The notes: generated from the sequence alone by a model not told the origin. 64,000 nt of DNA from an uncultured Clostridium sp. (GCA_947253885.1 CAMYAO010000001.1:1-64000), one strand, 5' to 3'. Shown: positions 7,609 to 17,003, numbered from the stretch's first letter. Numbers and translations are program-made.

Positions 7609-10122
7609 ATGAAGAGTATTATAAAAAGAAGCTTATTAAAAGAGGACTATAATGGAGAGAAGATTATTCGTGCGATAGAAAAAGCATTTTTATCTGCAGG
7701 TCAGACACCGGAAGGAACCTCTGTAAAAGAACTGTTGATACAAGTGGAGAAGCTTTTTGAAAATCGTAGTGAGGTAGGGGTAGAAGAGATTCAAGACGGA
7801 GTAGAGCAGGTTTTGATGAGAAATGACTACTATCAAGTTGCAAGAAATTATATTTTATATAGAGAAAATCGGACTCAAATGAGAGAAATCAGAACAAAGA
7901 TTGTGCAAATGCTGGGGGAAGAGCCGATTATAGAAGTATTACATCAGATTCAAAGGGATTTTCCGACCTATGATCTGAATCGACTTGCAGCAAAATACAG
8001 TTCTATGGATAAAGAAAATATGACAGCTGAAGAAAAGCGGGAATTGCTGACTCGTTCGGCAGCGGAGCTTACAACACAAGAAGAACCGAACTGGGAAAAA
8101 ATTGCAGGGCGGATACTGTATTACAACTTTCGGACAGAACTGGATAAAACAGAAGAGACCTTCGGACTTACTGATTTTTATGAGAAAATAAGATATCTTA
8201 CAGAACAGGGATTATATGGAAGCTACATATTGGAACAGTATAGTCGCAAGGAAATCTTGCAGCTGTCTGTACTTTTAGATGAAAAGCGCAATGATTTGTT
8301 TACTTATGCAGGTTTGGATCTGCTGATACATCGTTATTTAATACATAGCCACAGTCATGTAAGTCTGGAATCTCCACAGGAAATGTATCTGGGAATATCG
8401 ATGCATCTGGCAATGAATGAAAAAGAAAACCGGTCTGTCTGGGTAGAAAAATTTTATGATATGTTAAGTCTTCATCAGGTAACAATGGCAACGCCTACTA
8501 TGTCAAATGCGAGAAAGCCGTATCATCAGCTCTCCAGCTGTTTTATCGATATGGTGCCGGATTCTCTGGAGGGTATTTACCACAGTATTTCTCAGTTTGC
8601 GGAAGTGTCGAAATTTGGAGGCGGAATGGGGATGTATTTTGGGAAAGTACGTTCTCGCGGCAGCAGTATCCGAGGATTTGAGGGTGCCAGCGGTGGAGTG
8701 ATTCGCTGGATCCGTCTGGCAAATGATACGGCAGTAGCAGTGGATCAATTGGGAATGCGACAGGGTGCCGTGGCAGTATATCTGGATATCTGGCATAAGG
8801 ACATACCGGAGTTTTTACAGCTTCGTACCAATAACGGGGACGATCGGATGAAGGCGCATGATGTGTTTCCGGCAGTTTGTTATCCGGATCTTTTCTGGAA
8901 GATGGCAAAAGAAAATCTGGATCAGGACTGGTATTTGATGGATCCACATGAAATTTTAATGGTAAAAGGTTATGGACTGGAAGATTCTTATGGAGAAGAG
9001 TGGGAGAAAAAATACTGGGACTGTGTACATGATTCTCGTATCTCCAAACGAGTGATTTACTTAAAAGATCTGATTCGTCTGATCTTAAAATCTGCAGTGG
9101 AAACGGGAACTCCGTTTGCGTTTTACAGAGATACTGTTAATCGGGCAAATCCGAATAAGCATGCGGGAATGATATATTGCTCCAATCTTTGTACAGAGAT
9201 TGCACAAAATATGAGTCCGTCCGAGCTTATCAGTAAAACAGTCCGAACGGAAGAAGGAGAGGAAGTGATTGTCACAACTCACAGACCCGGAGATTATGTG
9301 GTCTGCAATCTGGCTTCTCTTTGTCTTGGACATATTGACGTGGAGGATACGGATGCAATGGAAGCGATTACGGCAACTGTAATTCGGGCATTGGATAATG
9401 TGATTGATCTGAATTTCTTTCCGTTGCCGGATGCGAAAAGGACGAATCAAAAGTATCGTTCCATCGGATTGGGAATCTCCGGCTATCATCATATGCTGGC
9501 AAAACATCATATCAGCTGGGAGTCGGAAGAACATCTCCAATTTGCAGATCGTGTATTTGAAGATATCGGATATGCAGCGATAAAGGCAAGCAATCAACTG
9601 GCAAAGGAGCGTGGATCTTACCGATATTTTGAAGGAAGTGAATGGCAGAACGGACTTTATTTCAAAAGAAGAAATTATGATTCTGCGCGTTGGAGGCAAC
9701 TGGCAGCTTCTGTTTCAGAGCATGGAATGAGGAATGCTTGGTTAATGGCAACGGCTCCGACCAGTTCCACCTCTATTTTAATCGGCAGTTCTGCCGGGCT
9801 GGATCCGGTAATGAATCGTTTTTTTCTGGAGGAAAAGAAGGGAGCAATTCTGCCGAGAGTTGCACCGGAATTGTCTCTTGAGACGTATTGGTATTATAAA
9901 CAGGCACATCAGATAGAACAGACTTGGTCTGTGCGTGCAGCCGGAATACGCCAGCGCCATATTGATCAGGCACAGAGCGTTAATTTCTGGATTACTAATG
10001 AATATAAAATGAGTCAGCTTCTGAACCTGTATATTTTAGCATGGGAGGAAGGTGTCAAAACAGTATATTATGTGCGTTCAAAGGCATTGGATCCGGATGA
10101 TTGTGAGAGTTGTTCGGCTTAA
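7609..10122 (+). CDS. nrdA: class I ribonucleoside-diphosphate reductase, alpha subunit
   Basis: About 837 residues from ATG 7609 (MKSIIKR), chosen over ATG 7594 because GGGAG at about 7595-7599 is correctly spaced only for 7609. It reduces ribonucleotides to deoxyribonucleotides with the beta subunit next door. The N-terminal ~90 residues are an ATP-cone (IKRSLLKEDYNGEKIIRAIEKA), so dATP feedback is expected. Catalytic signs include LSSCFIDM, the radical-site SNLCTEI (Asn-x-Cys-x-Glu), a partner Cys in ASLCLG, and PTSSTSILIGSSAG. The C-terminal tail DDCESCSA carries the redox-active Cys-x-x-Cys. Forms an operon with nrdB 15 bp downstream, behind the NrdR-like box. Confidence 0.93.
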   Translation: MKSIIKRSLLKEDYNGEKIIRAIEKAFLSAGQTPEGTSVKELLIQVEKLFENRSEVGVEEIQDGVEQVLMRNDYYQVARNYILYRENRTQMREIRTKIVQMLGEEPIIEVLHQIQRDFPTYDLNRLAAKYSSMDKENMTAEEKRELLTRSAAELTTQEEPNWEKIAGRILYYNFRTELDKTEETFGLTDFYEKIRYLTEQGLYGSYILEQYSRKEILQLSVLLDEKRNDLFTYAGLDLLIHRYLIHSHSHVSLESPQEMYLGISMHLAMNEKENRSVWVEKFYDMLSLHQVTMATPTMSNARKPYHQLSSCFIDMVPDSLEGIYHSISQFAEVSKFGGGMGMYFGKVRSRGSSIRGFEGASGGVIRWIRLANDTAVAVDQLGMRQGAVAVYLDIWHKDIPEFLQLRTNNGDDRMKAHDVFPAVCYPDLFWKMAKENLDQDWYLMDPHEILMVKGYGLEDSYGEEWEKKYWDCVHDSRISKRVIYLKDLIRLILKSAVETGTPFAFYRDTVNRANPNKHAGMIYCSNLCTEIAQNMSPSELISKTVRTEEGEEVIVTTHRPGDYVVCNLASLCLGHIDVEDTDAMEAITATVIRALDNVIDLNFFPLPDAKRTNQKYRSIGLGISGYHHMLAKHHISWESEEHLQFADRVFEDIGYAAIKASNQLAKERGSYRYFEGSEWQNGLYFKRRNYDSARWRQLAASVSEHGMRNAWLMATAPTSSTSILIGSSAGLDPVMNRFFLEEKKGAILPRVAPELSLETYWYYKQAHQIEQTWSVRAAGIRQRHIDQAQSVNFWITNEYKMSQLLNLYILAWEEGVKTVYYVRSKALDPDDCESCSA

Positions 10123-10137
10123 GGAGGAAATGAGAAA

Positions 10138-11184
10138 ATGGATCATACAATCAGAAGAAAACCGTTGTTTAATCCGGAAGGGGATATAGAGGTTCGAAAT
10201 CGCAGATTGATTAATTTTAATACAACTAATATTAATGATTTTAATAATATGAAATATGAATGGGTTTCCGACTGGTATCGCCAGGCGATGAATAACTTCT
10301 GGATTCCGGAAGAGATCAATATGAATCAGGATAAAAGCGATTATCCGAAGTTGTCTTCGGCGGAACGCCGGGCTTATGATAAAATCTTAAGTTTCCTGGT
10401 ATATCTGGATTCTCTGCAATCGGCAAATGTGCCGAATATCAGTCAGTATGTTACTGCAAACGAAATAGGATTGTGTCTTTCAATACAGGCGTTTCAGGAG
10501 TGTATCCACTCTCAAAGTTACAGTTATATGCTGGACACCATTTGTAATCCGACAGAGAGAAATGAGATCTTATATCAATGGAAAACGGATACACACCTGT
10601 TGGAGAGAAATCGTTTTATCGGAGAGTTATACAATGATTTTTTAGAGGATCAGAGTAAAGAGGGATTTTTAAAGGTTTGTGTAGCAAATTTTATTCTGGA
10701 AGGAATTTATTTTTATTCCGGTTTTATGTTCTTTTATAATTTGGGAAGAAACGGAAAGATGCCGGGATCGGTACAGGAGATCCGCTATATCAACCGGGAC
10801 GAGAATACGCATTTGTGGTTGTTTCGGAATATATTGACCGAACTGCAAAAGGAAGAACCTGAGTTGTTTTCAGAGGAGAGGATACAGCAGATTCGGGAGA
10901 TGGTGCAGACCGGAGTGGAGCAGGAGATCCGATGGGGGAAATATGTCATCGGAGAAGAAATTCCGGGATTAAATGCATCCATGGTGGAAGACTACATTAA
11001 ATATCTCGGCAACCTGCGTTTTTCTTCTTTAAAGCTTGGAGTGCTGTATCCGGGATACGAAGAGGAGCCGGAAAGTATGAAGTGGGTTACACAGTATGCA
11101 GATGCAAATATGGTAAAGACCGATTTTTTTGAGGCTCGTTCAACTGCGTATGCAAAAAGCAGTGCGATTGAAGATGATTTATAG
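10138..11184 (+). CDS. nrdB: class I ribonucleotide reductase, beta (radical) subunit
   Basis: 348 residues, the family's usual size. It carries the dimetal-tyrosyl cofactor that starts catalysis in the alpha subunit. Ligands are intact: Asp in FLVYLDSLQ, Glu-x-x-His and radical Tyr in QECIHSQSYSY, Glu in NFILEGIYFY, and Glu-x-x-His in NRDENTHLW. The radical Tyr is present, so it is not of the Tyr-less subclass. Follows nrdA after AAGGAGG. Confidence 0.93.
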   Translation: MDHTIRRKPLFNPEGDIEVRNRRLINFNTTNINDFNNMKYEWVSDWYRQAMNNFWIPEEINMNQDKSDYPKLSSAERRAYDKILSFLVYLDSLQSANVPNISQYVTANEIGLCLSIQAFQECIHSQSYSYMLDTICNPTERNEILYQWKTDTHLLERNRFIGELYNDFLEDQSKEGFLKVCVANFILEGIYFYSGFMFFYNLGRNGKMPGSVQEIRYINRDENTHLWLFRNILTELQKEEPELFSEERIQQIREMVQTGVEQEIRWGKYVIGEEIPGLNASMVEDYIKYLGNLRFSSLKLGVLYPGYEEEPESMKWVTQYADANMVKTDFFEARSTAYAKSSAIEDDL

Positions 11185-11232
11185 AAAAGAGTCGGAGTGT
11201 TATAATAGAAAAAACAAGAGAGAGGAGCCGAT

Positions 11233-12399
11233 ATGCTGGGAAATTTTAAATTTTTAAATTCAACCGCTTTATATTTTGGAGAACGATCACTGGAATCTTT
11301 AAAAGAAGAATTGGGACATTACGGAAATACCGTGCAGTTGATTTACGGTGGAGGATCTATTAAGAAGAACGGTATTTATGATGCAGTGATTTCTATTTTG
11401 AAAGAGTGCGGAAAAACGGTTGTAGAAGATGGGGGCGTTATGTCCAACCCTACAACCGATAAGTTACGGGAAGGAGTTCAGATTGCAAGAGATCATCAAG
11501 TTGATTTTCTATTAGCAGTCGGAGGGGGTTCTGTATGTGATTATGCAAAAGCGGTGTCTGTATCCGTTCATTGTCCGGAAGATCCGTGGGAGAAATACTA
11601 CCTTCGTTTTGAAAAACCGGATTGTGCTGTCGTTCCGGTCGGTTGTGTGCTGACAATGGTCGGAACCGGTTCCGAGATGAATGCCGGATCTGTTATCACT
11701 GACCCGAAAACCGGATTGAAAATCGGACATGTATTTTCAGAAGCGGTTATGCCGAAATTTGCAATTTTAAATCCGATCTATACTTACAGTTTACCGTTTT
11801 ACCAGATGACTGCCGGTATTTTTGATATTTTCAGTCATATCTGCGAACAGTATTTTTCGGGAGAAGATGATAATACAAGTGATTATATCAGTGAAGGGCT
11901 GATGAGGTCTCTGGTTCACAGTTCCCGTGTTGCCATAAAGGATCCGGAGAATTATGAGGCAAGATCCAATATTATGTGGACTGCCACCTGGGCGTTGAAT
12001 TCTCTTATCGGAAAGGGAAAGAAGCAGGATTGGATGGTTCATATGATGGGACAGTCAGTAGGAGGTGTGACAAATGCAACACACGGGATGACACTGGCAG
12101 CGGTAACTTTGCCGTATTATCGCTACATCTTAAAAGACGGTCTTGCAAAATTTGAACGATTTGCAAAAGCGGTGTGGGATATTGTACCGGACGGAAAAAG
12201 CTCAGAAGAAATAGCAGAAGAGGGACTGGCGGCAATGGAGGAATGGATGAAGGAATTGCATTTGGTCTTGAAACTGGAAGATCTGGGCGTCACAGAGGAT
12301 AATATTGAGCAGATTGCAGATGGAACCTTTTTGTTAAAGAATGGCTACAGAGAATTGAATCGTGATGAGGTAATTGCTATTTTAAGAGCAGGAATGTAA
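11233..12399 (+). CDS. iron-containing alcohol dehydrogenase (butanol dehydrogenase-like)
   Basis: 388 residues; cytoplasmic group III alcohol dehydrogenase, reducing aldehydes to alcohols with NAD(P)H in fermentation. The nucleotide loop GGGSVCDYAKA and the metal-site regions GIFDIFSHICEQ (Asp/His) and NATHGMTLA (His) are present. ATG 11233 follows GAGAGGAG. A TATAAT at 11201-11206 gives a possible own promoter, without a clear -35. YqhD/BdhA-type substrate range is likely, but the exact aldehyde cannot be read from sequence. Confidence 0.88.
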   Translation: MLGNFKFLNSTALYFGERSLESLKEELGHYGNTVQLIYGGGSIKKNGIYDAVISILKECGKTVVEDGGVMSNPTTDKLREGVQIARDHQVDFLLAVGGGSVCDYAKAVSVSVHCPEDPWEKYYLRFEKPDCAVVPVGCVLTMVGTGSEMNAGSVITDPKTGLKIGHVFSEAVMPKFAILNPIYTYSLPFYQMTAGIFDIFSHICEQYFSGEDDNTSDYISEGLMRSLVHSSRVAIKDPENYEARSNIMWTATWALNSLIGKGKKQDWMVHMMGQSVGGVTNATHGMTLAAVTLPYYRYILKDGLAKFERFAKAVWDIVPDGKSSEEIAEEGLAAMEEWMKELHLVLKLEDLGVTEDNIEQIADGTFLLKNGYRELNRDEVIAILRAGM

Positions 12400-12418
12400 A
12401 GGAAAGGAACAAAACACT

Positions 12419-12694
12419 ATGAATTTTAAATATAGTAAAAATAAAATTTATTTTGAAGGAGAGTTGGGAAAAACACTTGCATGGATTGAGTTTGTAAAAG
12501 AATCGGATCAGATAGTCAATATTTTACATACTGTTGTAGATCCGTCTCTTGCGGGACAGGGAGTTGCAGGAAAAATGACGGAAACCCTGATGGCAAGATT
12601 GAGGCAGGAAGGAAAAAAGGTGATTCCGACCTGTTCCTATACTATAAAATGGTTTGAGAAGCATCCGGAGGAGCAAGATTTAAGAGTTTCTTAA
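12419..12694 (+). CDS. small GNAT-fold acetyltransferase (YjdJ/NATD1-like)
   Basis: 91 residues, matching the short single-domain GNAT family (PF14542 type). The acetyl-CoA loop is seen as VDPSLAGQGVAGKMTETLM, followed by PTCSYTIKWFEKHPE, typical of this family. Substrate unknown. Lies 19 bp after the dehydrogenase behind AAAGGAAC, so probably the same transcript. Confidence 0.8.
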   Translation: MNFKYSKNKIYFEGELGKTLAWIEFVKESDQIVNILHTVVDPSLAGQGVAGKMTETLMARLRQEGKKVIPTCSYTIKWFEKHPEEQDLRVS

Positions 12695-12699
12695 GATAA

Positions 12700-12753
12700 T
12701 TCACAGAATAATCACGAGAAAAGCAAAAAATAGACATAAAAAAAGGGTATATT
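12700..12753 (+). promoter_or_regulatory. sRNA promoter, copy 1 (paired repeats plus -10)
   Basis: TTCACAG (12700-12706) and ATCACGA (12711-12717) are spaced 11 bp. After 30 bp comes the -10 TATATT (12748-12753), and 7 bp later the RNA's first hairpin. No -35 hexamer is seen. The same geometry occurs at 26478 and 26760. Confidence 0.6.
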
Positions 12754-12759
12754 AGTTAC

Positions 12760-12953
12760 ATCGAAAGGATAAGCAAGTAATCCTTTTGAAAACATTCTTT
12801 TCATAAGCTACATTTTGTAGCTCCCTTTTTTCATAAACTTTTCTGTGTGTTCAGAACGAATGGGCATACAACTATAATTGTTTCTCCCAAAAGCAGTTAT
12901 ATGAAAGAGATCGGTGGTACTGACAGTTGTCAGGACTGCCGGTCTCTTTGTTT
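12760..12953 (+). ncRNA. candidate sRNA, copy 1 (diverged member of C-rich-loop family)
   Basis: About 190 nt with no gene. Hairpin 1 is TCGAAAGGAT (12761-12770) with ATCCTTTTGA (12780-12789), then the conserved linker ACATTCTTTTCATAA (12792-12806), a short hairpin AGCTACA/TGTAGCT (12806-12822), a second TTTTTTCATAAACTTTTC linker, and a weak TGGG/CCCA stem (about 12861-12889). It ends in a long terminator-like hairpin (12904-12949) with a poor T-tail. Unlike the two copies at 26.5 and 26.8 kb its loops are not C-rich, but CUCCC lies unpaired twice (about 12821 and 12885). Length, first hairpin, linker and promoter geometry match the other two. Confidence 0.6.
12904..12953 (+). terminator. terminator-like hairpin of sRNA copy 1
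   Basis: AAAGAGATCGG...CTGACA pairs with GTCAG...CCGGTCTCTTT. The tail TTGTTTG is a weak T-run, so termination may be partial and allow transcription into the glyoxalase gene. Confidence 0.6.
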
Positions 12954-13025
12954 GTGCGGAAAAATGGAGTAATCAATCTGTTTTGTGCTACAATAGAAGC
13001 AATTAAGAAGGCAAGGAGAAACAGT

Positions 13026-13391
13026 ATGAAAGCAACGTTTAATCATGTAAAATTTTCAGTATTGGATTTAGAGAAAACAATTCAATTTTATCAGCAGGCG
13101 CTAGGATTACAGGTAAGCAGCAGATTTGATGCTCCGGACGGATCCTTTACCAATCTGTATATGAGTGATGCTTCAGCGGGATTTCGTTTGGAATTGACAT
13201 GGAACAACGGAAGAGAGGAGCCATATGATCTGGGAGAGGAGAGCTTTCACCTGGCATTTGCTGTGGAAGATATGGATGCCAGCCACAAACTTCATGAGGA
13301 AATGGGAGTGATCTGTTTTGAGAATCCGATGATGGGAATCTATTTTGTCAAAGATCCGGATGGTTATTGGATTGAGATCGTGCCGGCATAG
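13026..13391 (+). CDS. glyoxalase/VOC family protein (lactoylglutathione lyase-like)
   Basis: 121 residues from ATG 13026, preceded by AAGGAGAAACAGT; a longer in-frame opening upstream runs through the RNA and lacks a ribosome site. VOC metal-site residues sit in the expected places: His in FNHVKFSV, Glu in RLELTW, His in FHLAFAV, Glu in YWIEIVP. It probably detoxifies methylglyoxal, but VOC proteins are diverse. Followed 20 bp later by tyrA. Confidence 0.85.
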   Translation: MKATFNHVKFSVLDLEKTIQFYQQALGLQVSSRFDAPDGSFTNLYMSDASAGFRLELTWNNGREEPYDLGEESFHLAFAVEDMDASHKLHEEMGVICFENPMMGIYFVKDPDGYWIEIVPA

Positions 13392-13411
13392 GAACGAAAA
13401 GGAGAGGGATA

Positions 13412-14512
13412 ATGGAGATTACAAAAATTGGATTTATCGGATTAGGGTTGATAGGGGGATCTATTGCCAAAAAGCTGAAGGCAGATAATCCGAAACTTCA
13501 GGTTATTGCCAGGGCAAATGCCGATCATACTGTAGAAGAAGCTTATAAATTAGGTTTGATCGAAAATGATAAGGAGATTGAACTGAAGTACTTTTCAGAT
13601 TGTGATATAGTATTTCTCTGTGCTCCTGTAGAGGAAAATATTTCCTATTTAGAAGAACTTAAGAAGTATTTGAAAAAAGATTGTCTGATAACAGATGTTG
13701 GGAGTACCAAGACGGCGATTCATGAAGAAGTGGCAAGATTGGGATTGGAAGAAGTCTTTGTAGGCGGACACCCGATGGCGGGAACGGAAAAAAACGGAGT
13801 AATGAGTGCAAATGCCTATCTATTTGAAAATGCTTATTACATTCTGACGCCTACAGGGAAAACAAGACCGGAATTGCTGGAGTGTATGAGAAGTTTAGTG
13901 GAAAGTCTGGATGCCATTCCCCTGATCCTGACTTATGAGATGCACGATCAGGCTACTGCATCTATCAGTCACTTACCTCATATGATAGCTTTTTCTCTGG
14001 TAAATCTGATTAAGGAGCTGGACGATGAAAATCATACTCGAAAGACAATCGCAGCAGGAGCCTTTCGAGATATAACGAGAGTGGCTTCTTCGTCTCCCGT
14101 TATGTGGAAAAGTATCTGTCTGTCCAATCGTCAGCCGATTCTGTCACTGATGGATGCTTTTATAGAACATTTTCAAGGATTAAGAAAATCCATTGCAGAA
14201 AGTGACTCCTCCGCACTGTTGAAAGAGTTCCAAAGTGCAAAGGATTATCGTGACTCGATTATTGTGCCTGCTAATAATCAAAATGCGGTCATCTGCGATT
14301 GTTATGTAGATCTTGCCGATGAAACCGGTGGGATTGCTACGATTGCTACGATACTGGCATTTAAAGGTATCAGTATAAAAAATATAGGGATTCTTCACAA
14401 TCGTGAGTTTGAAGACGGAGTGCTGCATATAGAGTTTTATGACGGGAAAGCAAAAGAGTTTGCTATTGATCTGTTACGGAGTCATAACTATCAGGTATAT
14501 CATCGGAAATAG
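13412..14512 (+). CDS. tyrA: prephenate dehydrogenase with ACT domain
   Basis: 366 residues. Tyrosine biosynthesis: prephenate + NAD+ to 4-hydroxyphenylpyruvate. The Rossmann loop GFIGLGLIGGSIAK is at residues ~7-20; catalytic and substrate regions are seen in VGGHPMAGTE and ISHLPHMIAF. The last ~70 residues (from AVICDCYVDLADETGGIA) form an ACT domain, pointing to feedback by tyrosine. ATG 13412 follows AAGGAGAGGG. The 3' end overlaps the convergent YolD-like gene by 50 bp. Confidence 0.92.
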   Translation: MEITKIGFIGLGLIGGSIAKKLKADNPKLQVIARANADHTVEEAYKLGLIENDKEIELKYFSDCDIVFLCAPVEENISYLEELKKYLKKDCLITDVGSTKTAIHEEVARLGLEEVFVGGHPMAGTEKNGVMSANAYLFENAYYILTPTGKTRPELLECMRSLVESLDAIPLILTYEMHDQATASISHLPHMIAFSLVNLIKELDDENHTRKTIAAGAFRDITRVASSSPVMWKSICLSNRQPILSLMDAFIEHFQGLRKSIAESDSSALLKEFQSAKDYRDSIIVPANNQNAVICDCYVDLADETGGIATIATILAFKGISIKNIGILHNREFEDGVLHIEFYDGKAKEFAIDLLRSHNYQVYHRK

Positions 14513-14900
14513 CCGTAACCTGATATAAAAAACAGATCGGGATACTATGAGTTCCGATGCAAAGCAATGTTTTTTGCGGGTCATATCCCTGAAAGACACC
14601 GATATAGGAGCAATAGGTTCCTAATAATTCCGGACAGGTCTGCTTTGGTGAAAAATAGCTGACAGAAAGAAATGTTCCGGGGGTTAAAGTTTGTAAGATA
14701 TTATCCAGTTCTTCCTTTCTTTCCGGAGAAAGAGAGGAAAGCGGATAATATTTTTTTTGGCAATCATTAATAGCTGTCTCCAGCCCTCTTAAGGCGGAAA
14801 AGGGTGCAAACTGCTTTGCACGCTGAGCCTGCCCCATAGAAGGATGTCTGGAAACCGGACGGTGCAGAGATTGCAGCTGTCGGTATTTTTCGGTATGCAA
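14463..14900 (-). CDS. YolD-like protein of the SOS polymerase operon
   Basis: 145 residues. YolD-like proteins accompany Y-family polymerases in Firmicutes; the hallmark PSMGQAQRAKQFAPFSALRG (about residues 20-39) is present. Role not firmly known; a UmuD-like accessory function has been proposed. ATG 14900 follows GGAGATTC, 11 bp after the polymerase gene, and its end overlaps tyrA. Confidence 0.8.
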   Translation of the reverse strand: MHTEKYRQLQSLHRPVSRHPSMGQAQRAKQFAPFSALRGLETAINDCQKKYYPLSSLSPERKEELDNILQTLTPGTFLSVSYFSPKQTCPELLGTYCSYIGVFQGYDPQKTLLCIGTHSIPICFLYQVTAISDDIPDSYDSVTDQ

Positions 14901-14911
14901 TAGAATCTCCT

Positions 14912-16174
14912 TTAAGCACGATGTCCTCCAATCTGTTGGTTTCGTTCCAGGAAAGTAGAAGCTTTTAATAGGCTGGAGGCACGCATCAGTGCATTTTTTC
15001 CGTATCGATGACGGATAGTCAGAATTGTATTTTGGAGGCGCAATTCCCGTTCCTGTTCTGCAGGATCATGAAACAGGCAGAGCTGAGTAGCTCCTCGAGG
15101 CTCCAATTGCTCGAGAGAAACGGACAGCTTTCGAATGCCCACAGGTTTTACAATCTGATGAAAAAGAACGGTAACAGCATCTAGAAGTTCGGCTGTGCTG
15201 CTGGTAGGAGCGGGAAGTGTCCGACTCTTTTGGTTATCCGGAGAGAGCAGTTTATGATCGTAACTGATATGAAGGTGTATCCGTCGAGTAACCAGACTTT
15301 GCTCAACCAGATTCAGGATTAGCAGTTCTGTCATTTCCCGAAGAACCAACAGTGCTTCCTCTTTTTGATAATTACGCATTAAGATCTGTCCGGAGGAAAG
15401 ACTGTGTGTTCTGGGGCGGTACTGCTTGATATCCTGTATGGTACAGGGTTCATAACCCCAGGCATGATCGATCAGAAGCTCTGCATCCACCCCGAATTCC
15501 CGATAGAGAATATCCTCATCGGTGAGACTGATCTGAGCGATGTCTCCCATTGTATAGATGCCCAGTTTTGAGAGTCGTCGGACAGTTCCGGAACCGATTC
15601 TCCAAAAGTCGGTCAGAGGAAGATGATTCCATAGCTGCTCCTTATAAGATGATTCGTCCAACTGTCCGAGAAAATCAGGGGAATGTTTTGCCATAATATC
15701 CATAGCGACCTTGCTGAGATACAGATTGGGACCGATACCGACAGTGGCACGGATTCCGGTTTCTTTGAAGATCTCGGAGGTCAGAGTAAGTGCAAATTCC
15801 TCAGGTCTCTGATGATAGAGAGAAAGATAGGAAGTAATATCTAAAAAACATTCATCAATTGAGTAAACGTGAATATCTTCCGGAGAAAGATAGCGAAGAT
15901 AGACACAGTAAATCCTGCAGGAATAATCGATGTACAGTTTCATACGAGGCTTGGCGATAATATACTCCAGTGTGTTCGGAATCTCGTGAAGACGACATCT
16001 GTTTCGAATCCCGAGTTGTTTCATGGAGGGGGTGATCGCCAGACAGATCGTGGAGGAGGAACGTTCGGAGTCTGCGACCGCTAAATGAGTTGTAAAAGGA
16101 TCCAGACCGCGTTCCACACATTCTACAGAAGCATAGAAAGACTTCAGATCGATTGCAAGATAAGTATGTTTCAT
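14912..16174 (-). CDS. Y-family DNA polymerase (UmuC/DinB-like)
   Basis: About 420 residues from ATG 16174 (MKHTYLAIDLKSFYASVE); a TTG at 16186 overlapping the previous stop is an alternative start. Performs translesion synthesis. Active-site acidic residues are in YLAIDLKSFYASVE and YSIDECFLDIT; HhH-like residues are in SKLGIYTMGDIAQ. Near the C-terminus QLCLF is a good sliding-clamp binding motif. Second gene of an S24 repressor-polymerase-YolD operon, so probably damage-inducible. Confidence 0.92.
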   Translation of the reverse strand: MKHTYLAIDLKSFYASVECVERGLDPFTTHLAVADSERSSSTICLAITPSMKQLGIRNRCRLHEIPNTLEYIIAKPRMKLYIDYSCRIYCVYLRYLSPEDIHVYSIDECFLDITSYLSLYHQRPEEFALTLTSEIFKETGIRATVGIGPNLYLSKVAMDIMAKHSPDFLGQLDESSYKEQLWNHLPLTDFWRIGSGTVRRLSKLGIYTMGDIAQISLTDEDILYREFGVDAELLIDHAWGYEPCTIQDIKQYRPRTHSLSSGQILMRNYQKEEALLVLREMTELLILNLVEQSLVTRRIHLHISYDHKLLSPDNQKSRTLPAPTSSTAELLDAVTVLFHQIVKPVGIRKLSVSLEQLEPRGATQLCLFHDPAEQERELRLQNTILTIRHRYGKNALMRASSLLKASTFLERNQQIGGHRA

Positions 16175-16182
16175 AATATTTG

Positions 16183-16983
16183 TCAATTTAATACCCGACC
16201 TACAATATAGAACGGAAATTTCGGCTCTACATGGACATCTTGCTCCCTGCAGTCCCGATTAAGAGACAGAAGGTGTATTTGAGGAAGCAGGCGACCGTCC
16301 GGAAGCGTGTGGGAAGCGATATGGTCGGCAGAAGGAGTCTCCTCTATATATTTTTTAATATAGGCATTGCCGTTGTAATAAAAAACACCGATCTCTCCGT
16401 TGTAAAGCCGGGTAGTCGGTTCCACCCAAACAATCTGTCCATTTACATAGCGCGGAAGCATACTGATCCCAGATACACGAACTCCGATTCGAGCGCGTTT
16501 CGGAATCGCATCGGCAGGGAAATCAATGAGTTCATAGCTGCCGCTTGTCAGAAAATTACCGGGACCGGCAGCTGCCGGTTCGTCAAATACCTTCATAGTC
16601 AGAAGTGTTTCTTCTGTAGATACGGGAGTGTTGTCTGTAAACTGTCCGGAGGCGATGAGAGCGTCCTTTAACAGTGTGAGAAGAGACTGACCCTGCTCGT
16701 TGAGATCGTTGAACGGTACGGGAGCATCTGCGGAAACTCCGGTAAAATAAGTGAGCATATCTGGAATCTGCAGAATATGACAAAGTGCAAATAATTGGTA
16801 GGGATTCGGCATGGCATCTCCCTTTTCCCATTTGCTGATAGCACCTGCAGATACCGTAATCTGACATTGGGAAAGAAAGTGTGACAGTTCTTTTTGACTG
16901 ATCCTAAGTGTTTTTCTTGCTTCGGAAAGTTTTTTGCCGAGTGTATTAAGAGATCGTTCCTCGGCTCCGTTATATCGTTTCAT
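16183..16983 (-). CDS. XRE-S24 (LexA/CI-like) self-cleaving repressor
   Basis: 266 residues. N-terminal HTH_3 (LSEARKTLRISQKELSHFLS, SAGAISKWEKGDAMPNPYQL), linker, then a peptidase S24 domain: probable Ala-Gly cleavage site in EPAAAGPGNF (about residue 140), nucleophile Ser in SGISMLPRYVNG, and general-base Lys in NAYIKKY. Such proteins repress damage genes until RecA filaments trigger self-cleavage. It leads the operon with the Y-family polymerase, so autoregulation through the palindrome at 17004 is likely. Possibly the UmuD-like partner as well. Confidence 0.9.
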   Translation of the reverse strand: MKRYNGAEERSLNTLGKKLSEARKTLRISQKELSHFLSQCQITVSAGAISKWEKGDAMPNPYQLFALCHILQIPDMLTYFTGVSADAPVPFNDLNEQGQSLLTLLKDALIASGQFTDNTPVSTEETLLTMKVFDEPAAAGPGNFLTSGSYELIDFPADAIPKRARIGVRVSGISMLPRYVNGQIVWVEPTTRLYNGEIGVFYYNGNAYIKKYIEETPSADHIASHTLPDGRLLPQIHLLSLNRDCREQDVHVEPKFPFYIVGRVLN

Positions 16984-17003
16984 CGGGAATTCTCCTTTTC
17001 TTT

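Noticed and set aside
9085..9699. 204-codon frame antisense to nrdA
   Set aside because: Antisense shadow; Cys/His/Ile-rich composition from reversed codons, no ribosome site, and nrdA is clearly real.
12927..13025. N-terminal extension of the glyoxalase gene
   Set aside because: The upstream start lies inside the RNA's terminator hairpin; ATG 13026 has AAGGAG at the right distance and begins the VOC fold exactly.
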